Positions 18,500 to 31,401 of a stretch of 64,000 nucleotides of DNA are shown in pieces. Origin of the DNA: Streptococcus oralis subsp. dentisani (GTDB taxonomy: Bacteria > Bacillota > Bacilli > Lactobacillales > Streptococcaceae). Within the stretch, counting starts at the first letter, position 1. Each line of letters starts with the position of its first letter. The position numbers and the translations under genes are program-made. The stretch spans positions 372,001 through 436,000 of the forward strand of contig NZ_NCUW01000030.1 of NCBI RefSeq assembly GCF_002096335.1. Reading direction: 5' to 3'. The notes below the pieces were generated by a model that saw nothing but the letters and a program-made list of their open reading frames with translations, was not told where the DNA came from and did no database searches.

Positions 18500-19933
18500 T
18501 TAATTGACTAGACTATGGTACAAGTCAAGGTAAGACTGGCAAGCTGTATCCCATGAAAAATCACATTCCATAGCTTGTTTTTGTAGATTTCTCCAAACAT
18601 CTGGCTGATGCTTATAAACATCCAAGGCTGTTTGGAAACTCCAGTTAAGCCAATAAGGTGTTAAATTGTCAAAGCTAAAACCAGTACCAGTTCCTTCGAT
18701 CGGATTGAAGGATTGAACTGTATCTCTTAGTCCACCCACTTCATGAACCAATGGTAGAGTTCCGTATCGCATCGCCATCATTTGAGATAAGCCACATGGT
18801 TCAAAACGACTTGGCATGAGGAAGAGGTCACAAGCTGCGTAGATTTCTTGAGCAAGTTTAACGTCAAAAGTGATATTTGCTGATAGCTTGTCAGGATAGA
18901 TTTGAGCAAACCATGAGAAAGAATGTTCAAAAGCTGGGTCACCTGTTCCCAAAAGAACGATTTGAACGTCCTCTTGTAAGAAACGATGCAAGCTTTCTAC
19001 AACGACATCAAAACCTTTTTGGCGGGTCAATCGAGAGACAATCCCAACTAGTGGAACATCTGCTCGTACTGGTAGACCAACTCTCTCTTGCAATCTTGCC
19101 TTATTCTGCGCTTTTCCAGACAAATCTTCCTTATCAAAATGATAGTCTAAAAGCGGGTCTGTTTGAGGATTATAAAGATCTGCGTCAATACCATTAACAA
19201 TACCTGAAACTTTTCCTGACTCCATGCGAAGAATCTGATCCAAACCGCAACCAAACTGACTGGTCATAATCTCATGCGCATAGCTAGGCGACACGGTTGA
19301 GACACGATCCGCGTACAGAATACCTGCTTTCATCCAGTTGAGACAATCATTCCAGCGAAGTGTGCCATCAGCGTAGCGTTCAAAGCCGACACCGAACAAA
19401 TCCCACAACATTCCTTCAAAAAATTGACCTTGAAATTCCAAATTGTGAATGGTTAAAACGGTTCTAATCCCTTGATAGGCCTGGATCCAATGGTACTTCT
19501 CCTTCAACAAGAAAGGAATCATTGCTGTATGGTAATCATGGACATGGAGAAGGTCAGGGATAAAGTCGATCCGTTCCATGGCTTCTAGAGCAGCCAGTTG
19601 GAAAAAGGCAAAGCGTTCACCATCGTCAAAATCTCCGTACACATGACCACGGAAGAAATAATACTGATTATCAATGAAGTAGAATGTTACCCCGTTTAAG
19701 ACCGCTTTCTTAATACCACAGTACTGTCTACGCCATCCCACACTAACTTCAAAGTGGAGAACATCTTCTATCTGGTCCCCAAACTTAGTCTCTACCATAT
19801 CATAGTAGGGTAGGAAAACAGCAACTTCGTGCCCTGCCTTTACCAGTGATTTGGGAAGAGCGCCAATAACGTCTCCCAAACCACCTGTTTTTGAAAAAGG
19901 TGCACCCTCTGCTGCTACGAATAAAATTTTCAT
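18500..19933 (-). CDS. glgA: Glycogen synthase (ADP-glucose type)
   Basis: 477 residues, GT5 family; extends alpha-1,4-glucan from ADP-glucose. The substrate-binding KTGGLGDV is at 15-22, and further motifs are [36 protein letters not shown] and the C-terminal [17 protein letters not shown]. The start overlaps the glgD stop as ATGA, showing translational coupling. Last gene of glgB-C-D-A, followed by a terminator. Confidence 0.97.
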   Translation of the reverse strand: MKILFVAAEGAPFSKTGGLGDVIGALPKSLVKAGHEVAVFLPYYDMVETKFGDQIEDVLHFEVSVGWRRQYCGIKKAVLNGVTFYFIDNQYYFFRGHVYGDFDDGERFAFFQLAALEAMERIDFIPDLLHVHDYHTAMIPFLLKEKYHWIQAYQGIRTVLTIHNLEFQGQFFEGMLWDLFGVGFERYADGTLRWNDCLNWMKAGILYADRVSTVSPSYAHEIMTSQFGCGLDQILRMESGKVSGIVNGIDADLYNPQTDPLLDYHFDKEDLSGKAQNKARLQERVGLPVRADVPLVGIVSRLTRQKGFDVVVESLHRFLQEDVQIVLLGTGDPAFEHSFSWFAQIYPDKLSANITFDVKLAQEIYAACDLFLMPSRFEPCGLSQMMAMRYGTLPLVHEVGGLRDTVQSFNPIEGTGTGFSFDNLTPYWLNWSFQTALDVYKHQPDVWRNLQKQAMECDFSWDTACQSYLDLYHSLVN

Positions 19934-21069
19934 GAATGAATATCCTCTGTTACTTTTTCGCCTTTTTTGACTACAACTGGGTGTTCTACAGTACCGCGAA
20001 TAACGACACCGTCAGCAACTTCAACCCCTTTGTCCAAGATTGCATACTCAACTTGGGCACCTTGGCCAATCACAACACGTGGGAATAAAATGCTGTTCTT
20101 CACCACACTATCTTTGTGAACATGAATATTACGTGATAGGACTGACTGTACGACTTCACCCTTAATGATACTACCAGAGGCAAACTGAGAAGTACTTACT
20201 TTTGAAGTATTCGCATAGTAGGTTGGTTCTTCATTCTTAACTTTTGTGTAAATCTTTTGATTTGGTGAGAAGAGAGAGTAGAATTTTTTAGACTCAAGCA
20301 TGTCGATATTTGCTTGATAATAGGACTGAACAGAATGAATGTTTGCTAAGTAGCCTGTGTATTCGTAAGCAAAAGCTCCTTCTTTTGCAGCTAAATCGCG
20401 AAGGACATAGCGCAACTTTTCAGGATATTCTTTCTGAGCCTCTTCTTCAAGTCGTTCAATCAACCAAGGAGTGTCCACAACAAAGATATCTGTAGACATG
20501 TTGAAGAGTTCATCCGTAGATTTGTTATCAAAGAGTTTATGCGAACGAACATGGTCTGTTTCATCAATTTCCAAGATAGCATTCACATCTGAAATATCTT
20601 TCTTCGGAAGTTTCTTATATACAACTGTAATCGGACCATTCGTTGTATTGTGTAGGTGGAAGACTTGATTCAAGTCAATATTCACCAGTACATCGCAGTT
20701 AATCGAAACGGTTTGGTTTGAACCTGAACGTCTCAAGTAGGTAAGAAGTTGTTGGTAATATTCTTTTCCAACTGTGCTACTTTCAACACGAGTATTGTAA
20801 ATTCCTAGATAGTAGTGACTTAGAAGGGTAGACAAGCCCCACTCACGACCTGAACGGATATGGTCAAAAACTGAGCTGATATTATCTTGTTGGAAAATAC
20901 CAAAGATACTACGAACACCTGCATTTGCAAGACTGGAAAGGGGGAAGTCAATCAAACGGTATTTCCCACCGAAAGGCAAGCTAGCTACCGGACGGTGTTC
21001 TGTTAACGTTGACATATCATGAAAACCAACTGTGTTTCCCAAAATGGCTGAATATTTATCAATCTTCAT
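19930..21069 (-). CDS. glgD: Glucose-1-phosphate adenylyltransferase, GlgD subunit
   Basis: 379 residues, paralogue of GlgC and partner in the Firmicute heteromeric ADP-glucose pyrophosphorylase. Compared with GlgC the N-terminal nucleotide-binding glycine loop is degenerate ([20 protein letters not shown] instead of GGxGxRL), so this subunit is probably mainly regulatory or stimulating. A left-handed beta-helix C-terminus follows ([18 protein letters not shown]). It overlaps glgC by 11 nt and glgA by 4 nt. Confidence 0.94.
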   Translation of the reverse strand: MKIDKYSAILGNTVGFHDMSTLTEHRPVASLPFGGKYRLIDFPLSSLANAGVRSIFGIFQQDNISSVFDHIRSGREWGLSTLLSHYYLGIYNTRVESSTVGKEYYQQLLTYLRRSGSNQTVSINCDVLVNIDLNQVFHLHNTTNGPITVVYKKLPKKDISDVNAILEIDETDHVRSHKLFDNKSTDELFNMSTDIFVVDTPWLIERLEEEAQKEYPEKLRYVLRDLAAKEGAFAYEYTGYLANIHSVQSYYQANIDMLESKKFYSLFSPNQKIYTKVKNEEPTYYANTSKVSTSQFASGSIIKGEVVQSVLSRNIHVHKDSVVKNSILFPRVVIGQGAQVEYAILDKGVEVADGVVIRGTVEHPVVVKKGEKVTEDIHS

Positions 21070-22201
21070 CTGTTGCTACCCCCACTACTTCATTGTATCC
21101 TACTACTTGTACTTCGTCAGTTCCGTCAATCTCTACACCATCTGCAATAATCGCACCTTCACCAATAATAGCACGAGTGATTTTTGCGCCGTGACCAACA
21201 ATAGCACCACTCATGATGACAGAATCAAGGACTTCTGCCCCTCCACGAACTTGAGCTCCAGTTGAAAGAATAGAGTGTTTGACAGTTCCATCCACAAAAC
21301 ATCCATCTACTACTAGAGAATCCTCGACATGAGCGTTGGCACCAATGTAGTTTGGTGGCGAAATCAAGTTGCGTGAGTAAATCTTCCACTGACGATTGCG
21401 GCTATCCAAGGCATTTTCTGGGGAAATGTACTCCATATTAGCTTCCCAGAGTGATTCGATGGTACCAACGTCTTTCCAGTAACCATTAAATTCATAGGCA
21501 TAGACACTCTCACCAGACTCAAGGTAGTTAGGAATAACATTCTTACCGAAGTCAGACATATCCACATTGCTCTTTTCAGCAGCAACAAGCATATTGCGGA
21601 GACGTTTCCAGTCAAAGATATAAATTCCCATAGAAGCCTTGGTAGACTTAGGTTGTGCAGGTTTTTCTTCAAATTCAACGATACGGTTATTGGCATCTGT
21701 ATTCATGATACCAAAACGACTAGCTTCTTTGAGAGGCACATCTAGAACAGCTACTGTCAAACTGGCATTATTATCCTTATGAGACTGAAGCATATCGTCA
21801 TAGTCCATCTTGTAGATATGGTCACCTGAAAGGATTAGAACATACTCCGGATTGACACTGTCGATGTAGTCGATATTTTGATAAATGGCGTGACTCGTTC
21901 CTTCAAACCAACGGTTTCCCTCGCTTGCAGAGTAGGGTTGAAGGATAGAAACACCTGTGTTAATCCCATCCAGACCCCAGCTAGAACCATTTCCAATATG
22001 GTTGTTTAAGGCAAGAGGTTGATACTGCGTAATAACACCGACGTTGTGAATCCCAGAGTTAGCACAGTTTGAAAGCGCAAAGTCAATGATACGGTAGCGC
22101 CCACCGAATTGCACTGCTGGTTTGGCAATGCTTTGAGTGAGTTTTCCGAGACGTGTTCCTTGCCCACCGGCAAGGATCAAAGCTAGCATTTCATTCTTCA
22201 T
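21059..22201 (-). CDS. glgC: Glucose-1-phosphate adenylyltransferase, catalytic subunit
   Basis: 380 residues; makes ADP-glucose from glucose-1-phosphate and ATP, the committed step of glycogen synthesis. The catalytic loop [20 protein letters not shown] is intact at 8-27, with substrate-binding [11 protein letters not shown], the metal-binding [12 protein letters not shown] and EFEEKP. A beta-helix domain occupies the C-terminal third. It overlaps the glgB end by 11 nt. Confidence 0.96.
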   Translation of the reverse strand: MKNEMLALILAGGQGTRLGKLTQSIAKPAVQFGGRYRIIDFALSNCANSGIHNVGVITQYQPLALNNHIGNGSSWGLDGINTGVSILQPYSASEGNRWFEGTSHAIYQNIDYIDSVNPEYVLILSGDHIYKMDYDDMLQSHKDNNASLTVAVLDVPLKEASRFGIMNTDANNRIVEFEEKPAQPKSTKASMGIYIFDWKRLRNMLVAAEKSNVDMSDFGKNVIPNYLESGESVYAYEFNGYWKDVGTIESLWEANMEYISPENALDSRNRQWKIYSRNLISPPNYIGANAHVEDSLVVDGCFVDGTVKHSILSTGAQVRGGAEVLDSVIMSGAIVGHGAKITRAIIGEGAIIADGVEIDGTDEVQVVGYNEVVGVATDED

Positions 22202-24119
22202 TTTCTACTCCTTTTTGGGTTTTATTTGTGACAGTTTTAGTTGATTTCAAGCGACGTTTAATCTTCCAGATACTTGCTCCCATAGCTGGCAAGGTAAAAG
22301 TCAAGGTCTGCTCATAATCCTTCCATAATCCTTCTTGAGTTTGAACCGTTTGGTTGTATTCTTTCCAGACACCACCCCATTGTTCCAATTCTGTATTCCA
22401 AACTTCTTCGTAAATACCTGCAACAGGTAAACCAATCGTAAAGTCCTTACGTTCAACTGGTGCCATATTAAAGACACAGACTAGCATTTCACCCTTTTTA
22501 CTCTTACGAATAAAGGAAAGGACACTCTGATCTCTATTATCCGCATCGATAATTTCGATGCCGTCGTAGCTGGTGTCAATTTCCCAAAGGCAACGATGCT
22601 CTTTATAGAATTGATTGAGTTGAGAAGTGAAGTACTTCATCTTAGCATTCATTGGATCTTCCAAGTTAGACCATTCTAGCTGTTCCTCAGACTTCCACTC
22701 TAAGAACTGACCATATTCGCTTCCCATGAACAAGAGTTTCTTACCTGGATGACAAATTTGATAAGTGTAGAGATTTCGCAAACCTGCAAATTGATTGTAT
22801 CGATCTCCCCACATCTTGTGCATCATACTCTTCTTGCCATGAACCACTTCATCATGTGAGAAAGGTAAGAGATAGTTTTCATTGAAAACATACATAAAAC
22901 TGAAAGTCACAAGATTAAAGTCATACTTGCGATAAATTGGGTCTTCCTCGTAGAAACGGAGAATATCGTTCATCCAACCCATATTCCATTTATAGTCGAA
23001 TCCAAGGCCACCCATTTCTTTCATACCAGTTATCTTTGTTGCTGAAGAACTTTCTTCTGCAATCATCATGATATCTGGATGAGCTAACTTGATCACAGTG
23101 TTCAACCGTTGAAGGAAGTAATAGCCCTCGTAGTTAAGATTCCCCCCATCTTTATTTGGAGTCCATGGAGCATTATCGTAGTCTAAATAGAGCATATTGC
23201 TAACTGCGTCAACTCGAATACCATCTAAATGATAAAAATCAATCCAGAATTTAATGCTAGAAATCAAGAAAGACTGGACCTCATTTTTCCCGAGGTCAAA
23301 ATTCAGAGCCCCCCAACCATAGTTATGAGCCTTATTATGGTCTTGGTATTCAAAAGTTGGTGTCCCGTCATAATACGCCAAGGCATCATCATTAATAGTG
23401 AAGTGACCAGGAACCCAGTCTACAATGACACCGATGTTATTTAAATGGCATTCTTCAACGAAATCTTGGAATTCCTCTGGTCGCCCATAAGAATGCTCCA
23501 TGGCAAAGTAACCCATAAGTTGGTAGCCCCAACTCAATCCAAGCGGGTGAGCCATTAAAGGCATAAACTCGATGTGAGTGTAGTTCATCTCAACAAGATA
23601 AGGAATCAACTCCTCCTTAAGTTGTGCAAAACTGTATGGACTGCCATCTGGATTTCTCTTCCAAGATCCAGCGTGGGCTTCATAAATATTGACTGGTCTC
23701 TCAAAAAATCCCAGACGCTTGCGACGCGCTAGCCAAAGCCCGTCTTTCCATTTCTTGTCTGGTATGTCAGTCAGGATAGCTCCCGTCTCTGGACGAGCCT
23801 CAAAACGGACTGCCAATGGGTCAATCTTCATAATCTGATGACCATTTGCACGCGTGATATGATATTTATAAATCTGACCTTCCTGAGCTTGGCTCGTAAA
23901 GACTTCCCAAACACCCGACTCATTCCGTACCATAGGAATTTGGTGCTCTGTCCAGTTAGTGAAATCACCAACTAAGTGCACAGCCTGAGCGTTAGGCGCC
24001 CAAACACGGAAAGTAAAACCAATTTCTCCGTCTTTTTCCTCTTTATGTGCTCCTAGATAGTGCTGAAGATGAAAATTTTCTCCAGTAGTAAAGGTTCTCA
24101 ATGCTTCTTGATTATTCAT
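22191..24119 (-). CDS. glgB: 1,4-alpha-glucan branching enzyme
   Basis: 642 residues, GH13; introduces alpha-1,6 branches into glycogen. An N-terminal CBM48-type domain ([20 protein letters not shown], about 33-52) precedes the catalytic barrel with conserved regions [26 protein letters not shown] (nucleophile Asp), MIAEESS (acid Glu) and the HDEVVHGK motif. Its length is slightly shorter than E. coli GlgB, lacking the extra N-terminal domain. First gene of the operon, with a consensus promoter and a cre site in its leader. Confidence 0.97.
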   Translation of the reverse strand: MNNQEALRTFTTGENFHLQHYLGAHKEEKDGEIGFTFRVWAPNAQAVHLVGDFTNWTEHQIPMVRNESGVWEVFTSQAQEGQIYKYHITRANGHQIMKIDPLAVRFEARPETGAILTDIPDKKWKDGLWLARRKRLGFFERPVNIYEAHAGSWKRNPDGSPYSFAQLKEELIPYLVEMNYTHIEFMPLMAHPLGLSWGYQLMGYFAMEHSYGRPEEFQDFVEECHLNNIGVIVDWVPGHFTINDDALAYYDGTPTFEYQDHNKAHNYGWGALNFDLGKNEVQSFLISSIKFWIDFYHLDGIRVDAVSNMLYLDYDNAPWTPNKDGGNLNYEGYYFLQRLNTVIKLAHPDIMMIAEESSSATKITGMKEMGGLGFDYKWNMGWMNDILRFYEEDPIYRKYDFNLVTFSFMYVFNENYLLPFSHDEVVHGKKSMMHKMWGDRYNQFAGLRNLYTYQICHPGKKLLFMGSEYGQFLEWKSEEQLEWSNLEDPMNAKMKYFTSQLNQFYKEHRCLWEIDTSYDGIEIIDADNRDQSVLSFIRKSKKGEMLVCVFNMAPVERKDFTIGLPVAGIYEEVWNTELEQWGGVWKEYNQTVQTQEGLWKDYEQTLTFTLPAMGASIWKIKRRLKSTKTVTNKTQKGVENEE

Positions 24120-24136
24120 CCAATCCCCTTTCTCAA

Positions 24137-24150
24137 TGTAAGCGTTTTCT
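24137..24150. promoter_or_regulatory. CcpA cre site in the glg leader
   Basis: TGTAAGCGTTTTCT on the plus strand matches the cre consensus TGWAANCGNTNWCA at all but the last base. It lies just downstream of the glg -10, where CcpA would repress or block elongation in the presence of preferred sugars. Confidence 0.65.
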
Positions 24151-24158
24151 ATATGTCT

Positions 24159-24187
24159 ATTATACTATCTTTTAAAAGAACTTTCAA
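24159..24187 (-). promoter_or_regulatory. Promoter of the glgBCDA operon
   Basis: Minus strand: -35 TTGAAA (24182-24187), exactly 17 nt, -10 TATAAT (24159-24164). One of the best promoters in the window. Confidence 0.8.
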
Positions 24188-24210
24188 GCAGTTTACGGAA
24201 TTTCTTAAAA

Positions 24211-24225
24211 AATATCCTGAAAATT
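24211..24225. promoter_or_regulatory. Possible CodY box upstream of glgB
   Basis: On the minus strand AATTTTCAGGATATT differs at two positions from the CodY consensus AATTTTCWGAAAATT; it lies about 24 nt upstream of the -35. AT-rich context makes chance matches likely. Confidence 0.35.
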
Positions 24226-24344
24226 TTGGAAAAATTATCTTAACCTTGTATGAAGCTTTCATTTATTTTACAAAATAGAACAATTTACATATATTTTTTT
24301 ATTATGATAACAAAACATTCGGTATTTTTCAATTTCCAACTGAT

Positions 24345-24386
24345 TTTTTGGTGAAAATAAAATCAGGAAAAACTTTTCCTGATTTT
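24345..24386 (-). terminator. Terminator after the small lipoprotein gene
   Basis: AAAATCAGGAAAA and TTTTCCTGATTTT, 13-bp arms (24359-24371, 24374-24386) with a 2-nt centre; a TTTATTTT run follows on the minus strand. Confidence 0.8.
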
Positions 24387-24391
24387 GTAGA

Positions 24392-24844
24392 TTATTTATT
24401 TTGGCGTTTAAATACAACATTTTTTAGTAAGGTCAGATTTGCAGCTTCCCGACTATCCACACTTGATAGGTCAATCATCAATTCATCTCCAGAAATTTTG
24501 TAGGGAACTTCTGTGCCTCCTGTAGCTGGTTGGAGTGTCTTTTTAGCTTGGTTTACCTTTAAATCATAGTTCTGATTATTTTTAACACCTGCAACATTGC
24601 TTTCGAATGTTAAAACACCCTTATCACCATCAATTGTCAATGAAAGAGAAAGTTTAAAATCGTCTCCAAGCAAGGATACAAAATTTTCTTTAGAAAGACC
24701 TGATCCTGTAACTAATTTGCTAATTTCTTCTTTCGTTGGTTCATAAAGATAAGTACCATTATCCTTATTAGCAGAACATGCTACTAGGACAACTGATAGA
24801 AATGCCAAAAATAAAGGTAGGATTATATTCTTCATCTTTTTCAT
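24392..24844 (-). CDS. Small lipoprotein of unknown function
   Basis: 150 residues. An N-terminal signal MKKMKNIILPLFLAFLSVV ends in the lipobox LVAC-S, so the mature protein is anchored outside by Cys. The rest looks like a small beta-rich domain (SLSLTIDGDKGVLTFES, MIDLSSVDSREAANLTLL). No family recognised. I use the ATG at 24842-24844, 7 nt behind GGAG; the open frame reaches 24871. It lies 33 nt behind pulA and is probably read with it. Confidence 0.82.
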   Translation of the reverse strand: MKKMKNIILPLFLAFLSVVLVACSANKDNGTYLYEPTKEEISKLVTGSGLSKENFVSLLGDDFKLSLSLTIDGDKGVLTFESNVAGVKNNQNYDLKVNQAKKTLQPATGGTEVPYKISGDELMIDLSSVDSREAANLTLLKNVVFKRQNK

Positions 24845-24877
24845 ATGCAATCTCCTTTTTATCAATTTCATATTTTC

Positions 24878-27160
24878 TTATAAAACAGTTAAAATCGCAA
24901 CACTAATATCATCAATGACATTTTCTTGTTTCGAACGACTATTTGTCACAAGCATTTCAAGATTTCCTGCATTTTCAAAGTAGAAGGAAGTTCCCTTGGC
25001 ATTGAATACGACCAATAGATGTTCTGGTCCCCCGTGAATCTCGTAAACGATCCATCCGCTATTTTCTGCAGCAGTATGGACAAAGACATGACGGTAAACT
25101 TCTTCGTATGTAGGATAAGAAAAGGCGCTAGTCTGTGTTTTCAGTCGAATAATCTGACGGACAAAGTCAATGCTCTCTTGGCGTTCATTAATCAGATCCC
25201 AGTTGACTTGGTTAACACTGTCAGGAGCGTTGTAACTATTCATAGCACGTTCTCGATCTGCAGGAGTTAGTTCTCCATGTTCACCGGTTGGAACCAACTT
25301 AGTTCGACCAAACTCTTGACCAATTTCCATAAAGGACATCCCTTGCATAAGAAGGTTCATAGCTGTCGCTGTCTCAACCTTGCGCATAATCTGGTCGGCA
25401 CTCTGATCAGGATGAAGGGTTACTAACAAATCATGCAAGTTGTAATTATCATGGGCTTCCACGTAGTTAAGGACTTGATTTGGACTAAGATAGGAACCCA
25501 ATTCTCGGCTACCAAGAATGGCCTTGGCAATGATTGGTTCGGTGGCTGCGCCACTTACAAATCCTGACTTGATTGCACCATAAACTTCTCCTCCTTTGAC
25601 CGCATCACGCTGATCATCATTGAAGAATCCGATATTTGGCATCTGGTAGGCATTGTCCTTCTTGGCCTTGTCATAAGGAGCAAGACCTGTTCCCATATCC
25701 CAGCCTTCTCCATAGGTGATAATACGGGGATCAATCTCATCTAGCGCCCAGCGAATCGCTTGCATGGTTTTGACATCATGAATACCCATTAAGTCGAAAC
25801 GGAAACCATCAATATTGTATTCTTTCACCCAGTATAGGAGGGAGTCAATCATGTACTTACGGAACATCTCGTGTTCACTTGCAGTTTCATTTCCTACACC
25901 TGTACCATTTTGGAAGGTTCCATCTGGGTTCATTCGATAGTAATAATCGGGAACAGTTGTCTGGAATGGCGCATCAAGCGTTGAGAAGGTATGGTTATAA
26001 ACCACGTCCATGATGACACCAATTCCTGCATCATGATAGGCCTGAACCATAGTTTTCAGATCACGAATGACCTGCCCTGGATCATCTGGATTACTAGAAA
26101 AACTTGGTTCTGGTGCATTGTAGTTTTGAGGGTCATAACCCCAGTTATAGGTTACATTTCCATCCTCATCGTATTCCTTATGGCGATCAAAGATAGGCTG
26201 AAGTTGAACATAGTTGCAGCCAAGGTCTTTAATATAGTCAAAGGCGGTTGCTTGGCCGAATTGGTTAGTCGTTCCAGTCTGGGCGGCCCCAAGGAAGGTC
26301 CCTCGGAGGTTTTCTGGAACTCCTGATGTCGGCGATTTTGTAAAATCACGAATATGCATCTCACAGATAACTGCTTTACAAGGATTTTCCAAACGCCAAG
26401 GAGCTTCTGTTCCATGTTTGACCTCAAATCCTTCTACTTGTCTGTCTTGATGAGAAAGAATTACGGAACGTTTTCCGTCAGGACTTGTGGCAATCGTGTA
26501 AGGATCTCTCGTCAAAGTCTGGTGGTGAGGAAAGTCAATCTGATACTGATAAGCCTTGCCAGCAAGATTCTCATCTAAATCTAGACTCCAAACCCCAATA
26601 GTATTGTACTTATGGCTATATGAATAGCTATTCCCACGCTCTAGATTAAAGGTTTTCCAAATCGGAGCATCGTTGCTGGTATTTTCATAGACAACCACCT
26701 GTACAGCTGTAGCCGTCGGAGCCCAGAGTTTAAAGCTTGTCTGGTAGTCTGAGATACTATAACCCAACTCTCCCTGGTATCCCCAATGATGGTCAAAACT
26801 AGCGCTGTGGATAGCTTTATCAAAAGCAAAAGGATTTTGGTCTTTGTAGTAAGGACTTGCGATAGCTGGATTTTCAGAATAGTAAACCGTATCATCTCCT
26901 TCTAAGATCCAAACTTCCGTCAAAAGTGGATAATGGTTGAAACGGACGAGATACTCCTTGGGCTTTTCGTCTATCTCAACAGAAAAAGTCAAAGACTCCA
27001 GTTTTTCAACACTTTCGACTGTAAAGGAGAACTGTGCTCCAAAATAGTTATTCTCATAATCTAAACTTTCTTTACTGTCTGCCTGTTTTTTACTAAATGA
27101 ACAAGCAGCATAATCTCCATTTTTTCGATGAAAATGGATGACTACAGGGTAATTATACAT
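24878..27160 (-). CDS. pulA: Type I pullulanase, cytoplasmic
   Basis: 760 residues, GH13; cleaves alpha-1,6 links in pullulan or glycogen limit dextrins. The N-terminal ~110 residues are a small beta domain, then CBM48 (SFKLWAPTATAVQVVVYE, about 140), then the barrel with the pullulanase signature YNWGYDP, VVYNHT, the nucleophile region GFRFDLMGIHD, acid Glu in YGEGWD, and VEAHDNYNLHD. There is no signal peptide or LPXTG motif, so this is the intracellular debranching enzyme, not the surface-anchored pneumococcal type. It pairs functionally with glgB and the nearby pgm. Confidence 0.94.
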   Translation of the reverse strand: MYNYPVVIHFHRKNGDYAACSFSKKQADSKESLDYENNYFGAQFSFTVESVEKLESLTFSVEIDEKPKEYLVRFNHYPLLTEVWILEGDDTVYYSENPAIASPYYKDQNPFAFDKAIHSASFDHHWGYQGELGYSISDYQTSFKLWAPTATAVQVVVYENTSNDAPIWKTFNLERGNSYSYSHKYNTIGVWSLDLDENLAGKAYQYQIDFPHHQTLTRDPYTIATSPDGKRSVILSHQDRQVEGFEVKHGTEAPWRLENPCKAVICEMHIRDFTKSPTSGVPENLRGTFLGAAQTGTTNQFGQATAFDYIKDLGCNYVQLQPIFDRHKEYDEDGNVTYNWGYDPQNYNAPEPSFSSNPDDPGQVIRDLKTMVQAYHDAGIGVIMDVVYNHTFSTLDAPFQTTVPDYYYRMNPDGTFQNGTGVGNETASEHEMFRKYMIDSLLYWVKEYNIDGFRFDLMGIHDVKTMQAIRWALDEIDPRIITYGEGWDMGTGLAPYDKAKKDNAYQMPNIGFFNDDQRDAVKGGEVYGAIKSGFVSGAATEPIIAKAILGSRELGSYLSPNQVLNYVEAHDNYNLHDLLVTLHPDQSADQIMRKVETATAMNLLMQGMSFMEIGQEFGRTKLVPTGEHGELTPADRERAMNSYNAPDSVNQVNWDLINERQESIDFVRQIIRLKTQTSAFSYPTYEEVYRHVFVHTAAENSGWIVYEIHGGPEHLLVVFNAKGTSFYFENAGNLEMLVTNSRSKQENVIDDISVAILTVL

Positions 27161-27225
27161 TTCTTTTCCTAATTTCTAATTTAATTTTTTATTCAAACTA
27201 TCTGACACCTAGTTTTCTACTATCA

Positions 27226-29199
<1,974 letters not shown>

Positions 29200-29275
29200 C
29201 AAACAAAGCCCTCCTCACAATGGAGAAGGACTGAAAAATAATTAATAGTGAAATATTTTTTTAAGGCAAGGAGAT

Positions 29276-30454
29276 TTATACCTTTTTTTCAAAATGATTT
29301 CGAACATAAATGAGAGATATACAAGACAAGAAGACAACTCCACTTCCGATTATCAGGAAAGAAGAAAGATGTACACTTGGCAGCACTGTCATAAGGCTTT
29401 TTGCAATTGGCATAAAGAGAATAGCTAAAGTAAAAATAGTACTCAATACCCTGCCTAAATATTCACTTTCAACCTTGGTTTGAACCTGAGTAAAAAAGTG
29501 AATATTAAAAATCGTCATAAACAGTTCACAAACTAAATTTCCGGAAAAAGAAAGAAAAGTTGGCAGTGGTAACCCCATCATAAAAACTCCTACTCCAGTC
29601 AAAGCCAATAGAATCAAAAGATTATAAACATTTGCCTTTATTTTACTAGCTAGAAGAGCTCCCACAATGGAACCAACTGCGCCCATAGTCAAAATACTTG
29701 CATAAGCTCCTTCTACTCCATAAAGCTGATTTGAAAAGGGGAGGAGAAATTCAAAAGCTGCAAAAAAGAAATTAACACTGGAAGCTACTAACAAAAGGAA
29801 AAAGATCTCTTTTTGATGCCAAATATAGTGTAGTCCAGCCTTCATATCAACAAAGATGTCTTTCCAACTAAAACTCTTTTTCTCATGTACTTGGATTTCT
29901 TTTTGGGGAAGGAGAGCCACTAGACCAAACGCGATGAAAAAACTAATGGCATCTAAAACAAGCGTCATATGGAGACTGGCAAATTGTAAAACCAGGAAAG
30001 AAAGTACAGGGGAGCTAACACCTACAACCTGCAAAACGAGCTCTAAGCGAGCATTATAGGTCACAATCTCGTCTTTCTCTACAACCTCAGTTATAATGGC
30101 TTTGTTGGCTGTACGAGAAAATGCAAAGGCAACCGCCTGAACAATATTTGCGAAGATCAGAGCAGCAATCATCAAGCTATCATTTCTGATGAAAGAAATA
30201 GCTAAACAGAGAATACCACAAATCAAGTCCGTCGTCATCAAAATTTTGCGACGCGAAAAGCGGTCTGAAATCACTCCACCAAAGGGATTGACCAGAATCG
30301 ATGTGACGAGTTCAGAAATCTGATAAATCCCAAGAACAGTCTGTCCCATCGTCCCCATTGATGCTAACCAGACACTATTTCCATAATCATAGAGCATATT
30401 TCCTATCTTATTAATCGCACCACGACTAATCAACTGGATTGCATGTCGATTCAT
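29276..30454 (-). CDS. MFS-type efflux transporter
   Basis: 392 residues with about 12 hydrophobic segments. The loop motif GGVISDRFSRRKILMTTDL after TM2 is the classic MFS signature, and the overall look is that of the Mef/EntS-like exporter group. Substrate unknown. I use ATG 30452-30454, 8 nt after GAGGAG; the longer frame (30472) adds MRGVFY without a site. It lies 61-80 nt behind an rgg regulator gene, suggesting that Rgg controls it or is co-transcribed with it. Confidence 0.88.
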   Translation of the reverse strand: MNRHAIQLISRGAINKIGNMLYDYGNSVWLASMGTMGQTVLGIYQISELVTSILVNPFGGVISDRFSRRKILMTTDLICGILCLAISFIRNDSLMIAALIFANIVQAVAFAFSRTANKAIITEVVEKDEIVTYNARLELVLQVVGVSSPVLSFLVLQFASLHMTLVLDAISFFIAFGLVALLPQKEIQVHEKKSFSWKDIFVDMKAGLHYIWHQKEIFFLLLVASSVNFFFAAFEFLLPFSNQLYGVEGAYASILTMGAVGSIVGALLASKIKANVYNLLILLALTGVGVFMMGLPLPTFLSFSGNLVCELFMTIFNIHFFTQVQTKVESEYLGRVLSTIFTLAILFMPIAKSLMTVLPSVHLSSFLIIGSGVVFLSCISLIYVRNHFEKKV

Positions 30455-30534
30455 ATAAAAAACTCCTCTCAAATTTTGAAACTATTGTATCAAAACTGAA
30501 AAGAGTCTCTTTATTTTTCCCTTATTCGGGAAAT

Positions 30535-31398
30535 TTAAGCATTTACAAATTTTTCATAATGTTCCTGATAGTAAGCCACTTGCTCTGGAAGTCCAAGCAC
30601 ATCAAAAATATGCATGGCTTCCTGCATCTGACTACAACCCTCTTCTTTCAAGTCTCTCTGGTAGAGGGCGAAACCTTTGAGATAATGGAAGATATTGCGC
30701 TCATAAAGCTTGATACCATTTCCAATCAACTTCTCCACATAACTCTCAAAATAGTCCGCATTCGAAAAAGAACGGTTCTCCAAAAAATGCTGGTAACAGT
30801 TAAGAGCTAAAATCAAAACAAGTTTACGATGCCGACCAATTTCCTTGTAGTACTCTTCTCGCTCCATGACTTCCCTACCAACCCGAGCTACATAGTCCAC
30901 ATTGTAGAAAGTATAGAGATTCCCGAAAAGAATCAACTCATACATGGTCCTTTCTTCTGTTTGAAAAAGATAATCTGCTACTTTTTCCAAATCACTCTGC
31001 CTCATCGCGTAACGAGAATCTCTTTGACAAATCAAACCCTGTAGCAGAATCCAATTCAGCTCAAAATAGAGGGGATTGGTCGAACTCTTTGCTTTCTCAA
31101 GCTGTTCCTTTTGAAGCTTTTGAAAACCAGCAATATCATTTGAGTAGTAAAGCGGAATAATCTGCGCCATTAAGGCAACATGTTCATGATTTTGAAAATC
31201 TCTAGCCTTGTCCATGAAATTTTCAATAGTCACATGAATATTGTCCAAAATCTCAAAGAACCGAGAAACTGCTAGATCAGACTCCCCAAGCTCGAAGCGA
31301 GATAACTGAGAGGTTGAACATGATTCACCTGCCGCCCCTTTCAAGGAGTACTTCCCACTTGTTCGAAATTCACGAAATACCTTTCCAAGATGTTCCAT
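30535..31398 (-). CDS. Rgg-family transcriptional regulator
   Basis: 287 residues. N-terminal helix-turn-helix (SCSTSQLSRFELGESDLAVS, about 27-46) followed by an all-helical C-terminal domain of the Rgg/GadR/MutR type, which binds short peptides in characterised members. I looked for an SHP-like peptide gene in the flanks; the downstream gap is too small (about 80 nt) and the upstream side abuts the ABC-F gene (stop and start within 4 nt), so no cognate pheromone is visible. Probably controls the adjacent MFS exporter. Confidence 0.88.
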   Translation of the reverse strand: MEHLGKVFREFRTSGKYSLKGAAGESCSTSQLSRFELGESDLAVSRFFEILDNIHVTIENFMDKARDFQNHEHVALMAQIIPLYYSNDIAGFQKLQKEQLEKAKSSTNPLYFELNWILLQGLICQRDSRYAMRQSDLEKVADYLFQTEERTMYELILFGNLYTFYNVDYVARVGREVMEREEYYKEIGRHRKLVLILALNCYQHFLENRSFSNADYFESYVEKLIGNGIKLYERNIFHYLKGFALYQRDLKEEGCSQMQEAMHIFDVLGLPEQVAYYQEHYEKFVNA

Positions 31399-31401
31399 TT
31401 C

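Noticed and set aside
24120-24391. Small gene in the glgB-lipoprotein spacer (24060-24278 plus strand)
   Set aside because: Begins inside glgB antisense and has a low-complexity translation; the spacer is accounted for by the glg promoter, cre site and a terminator.
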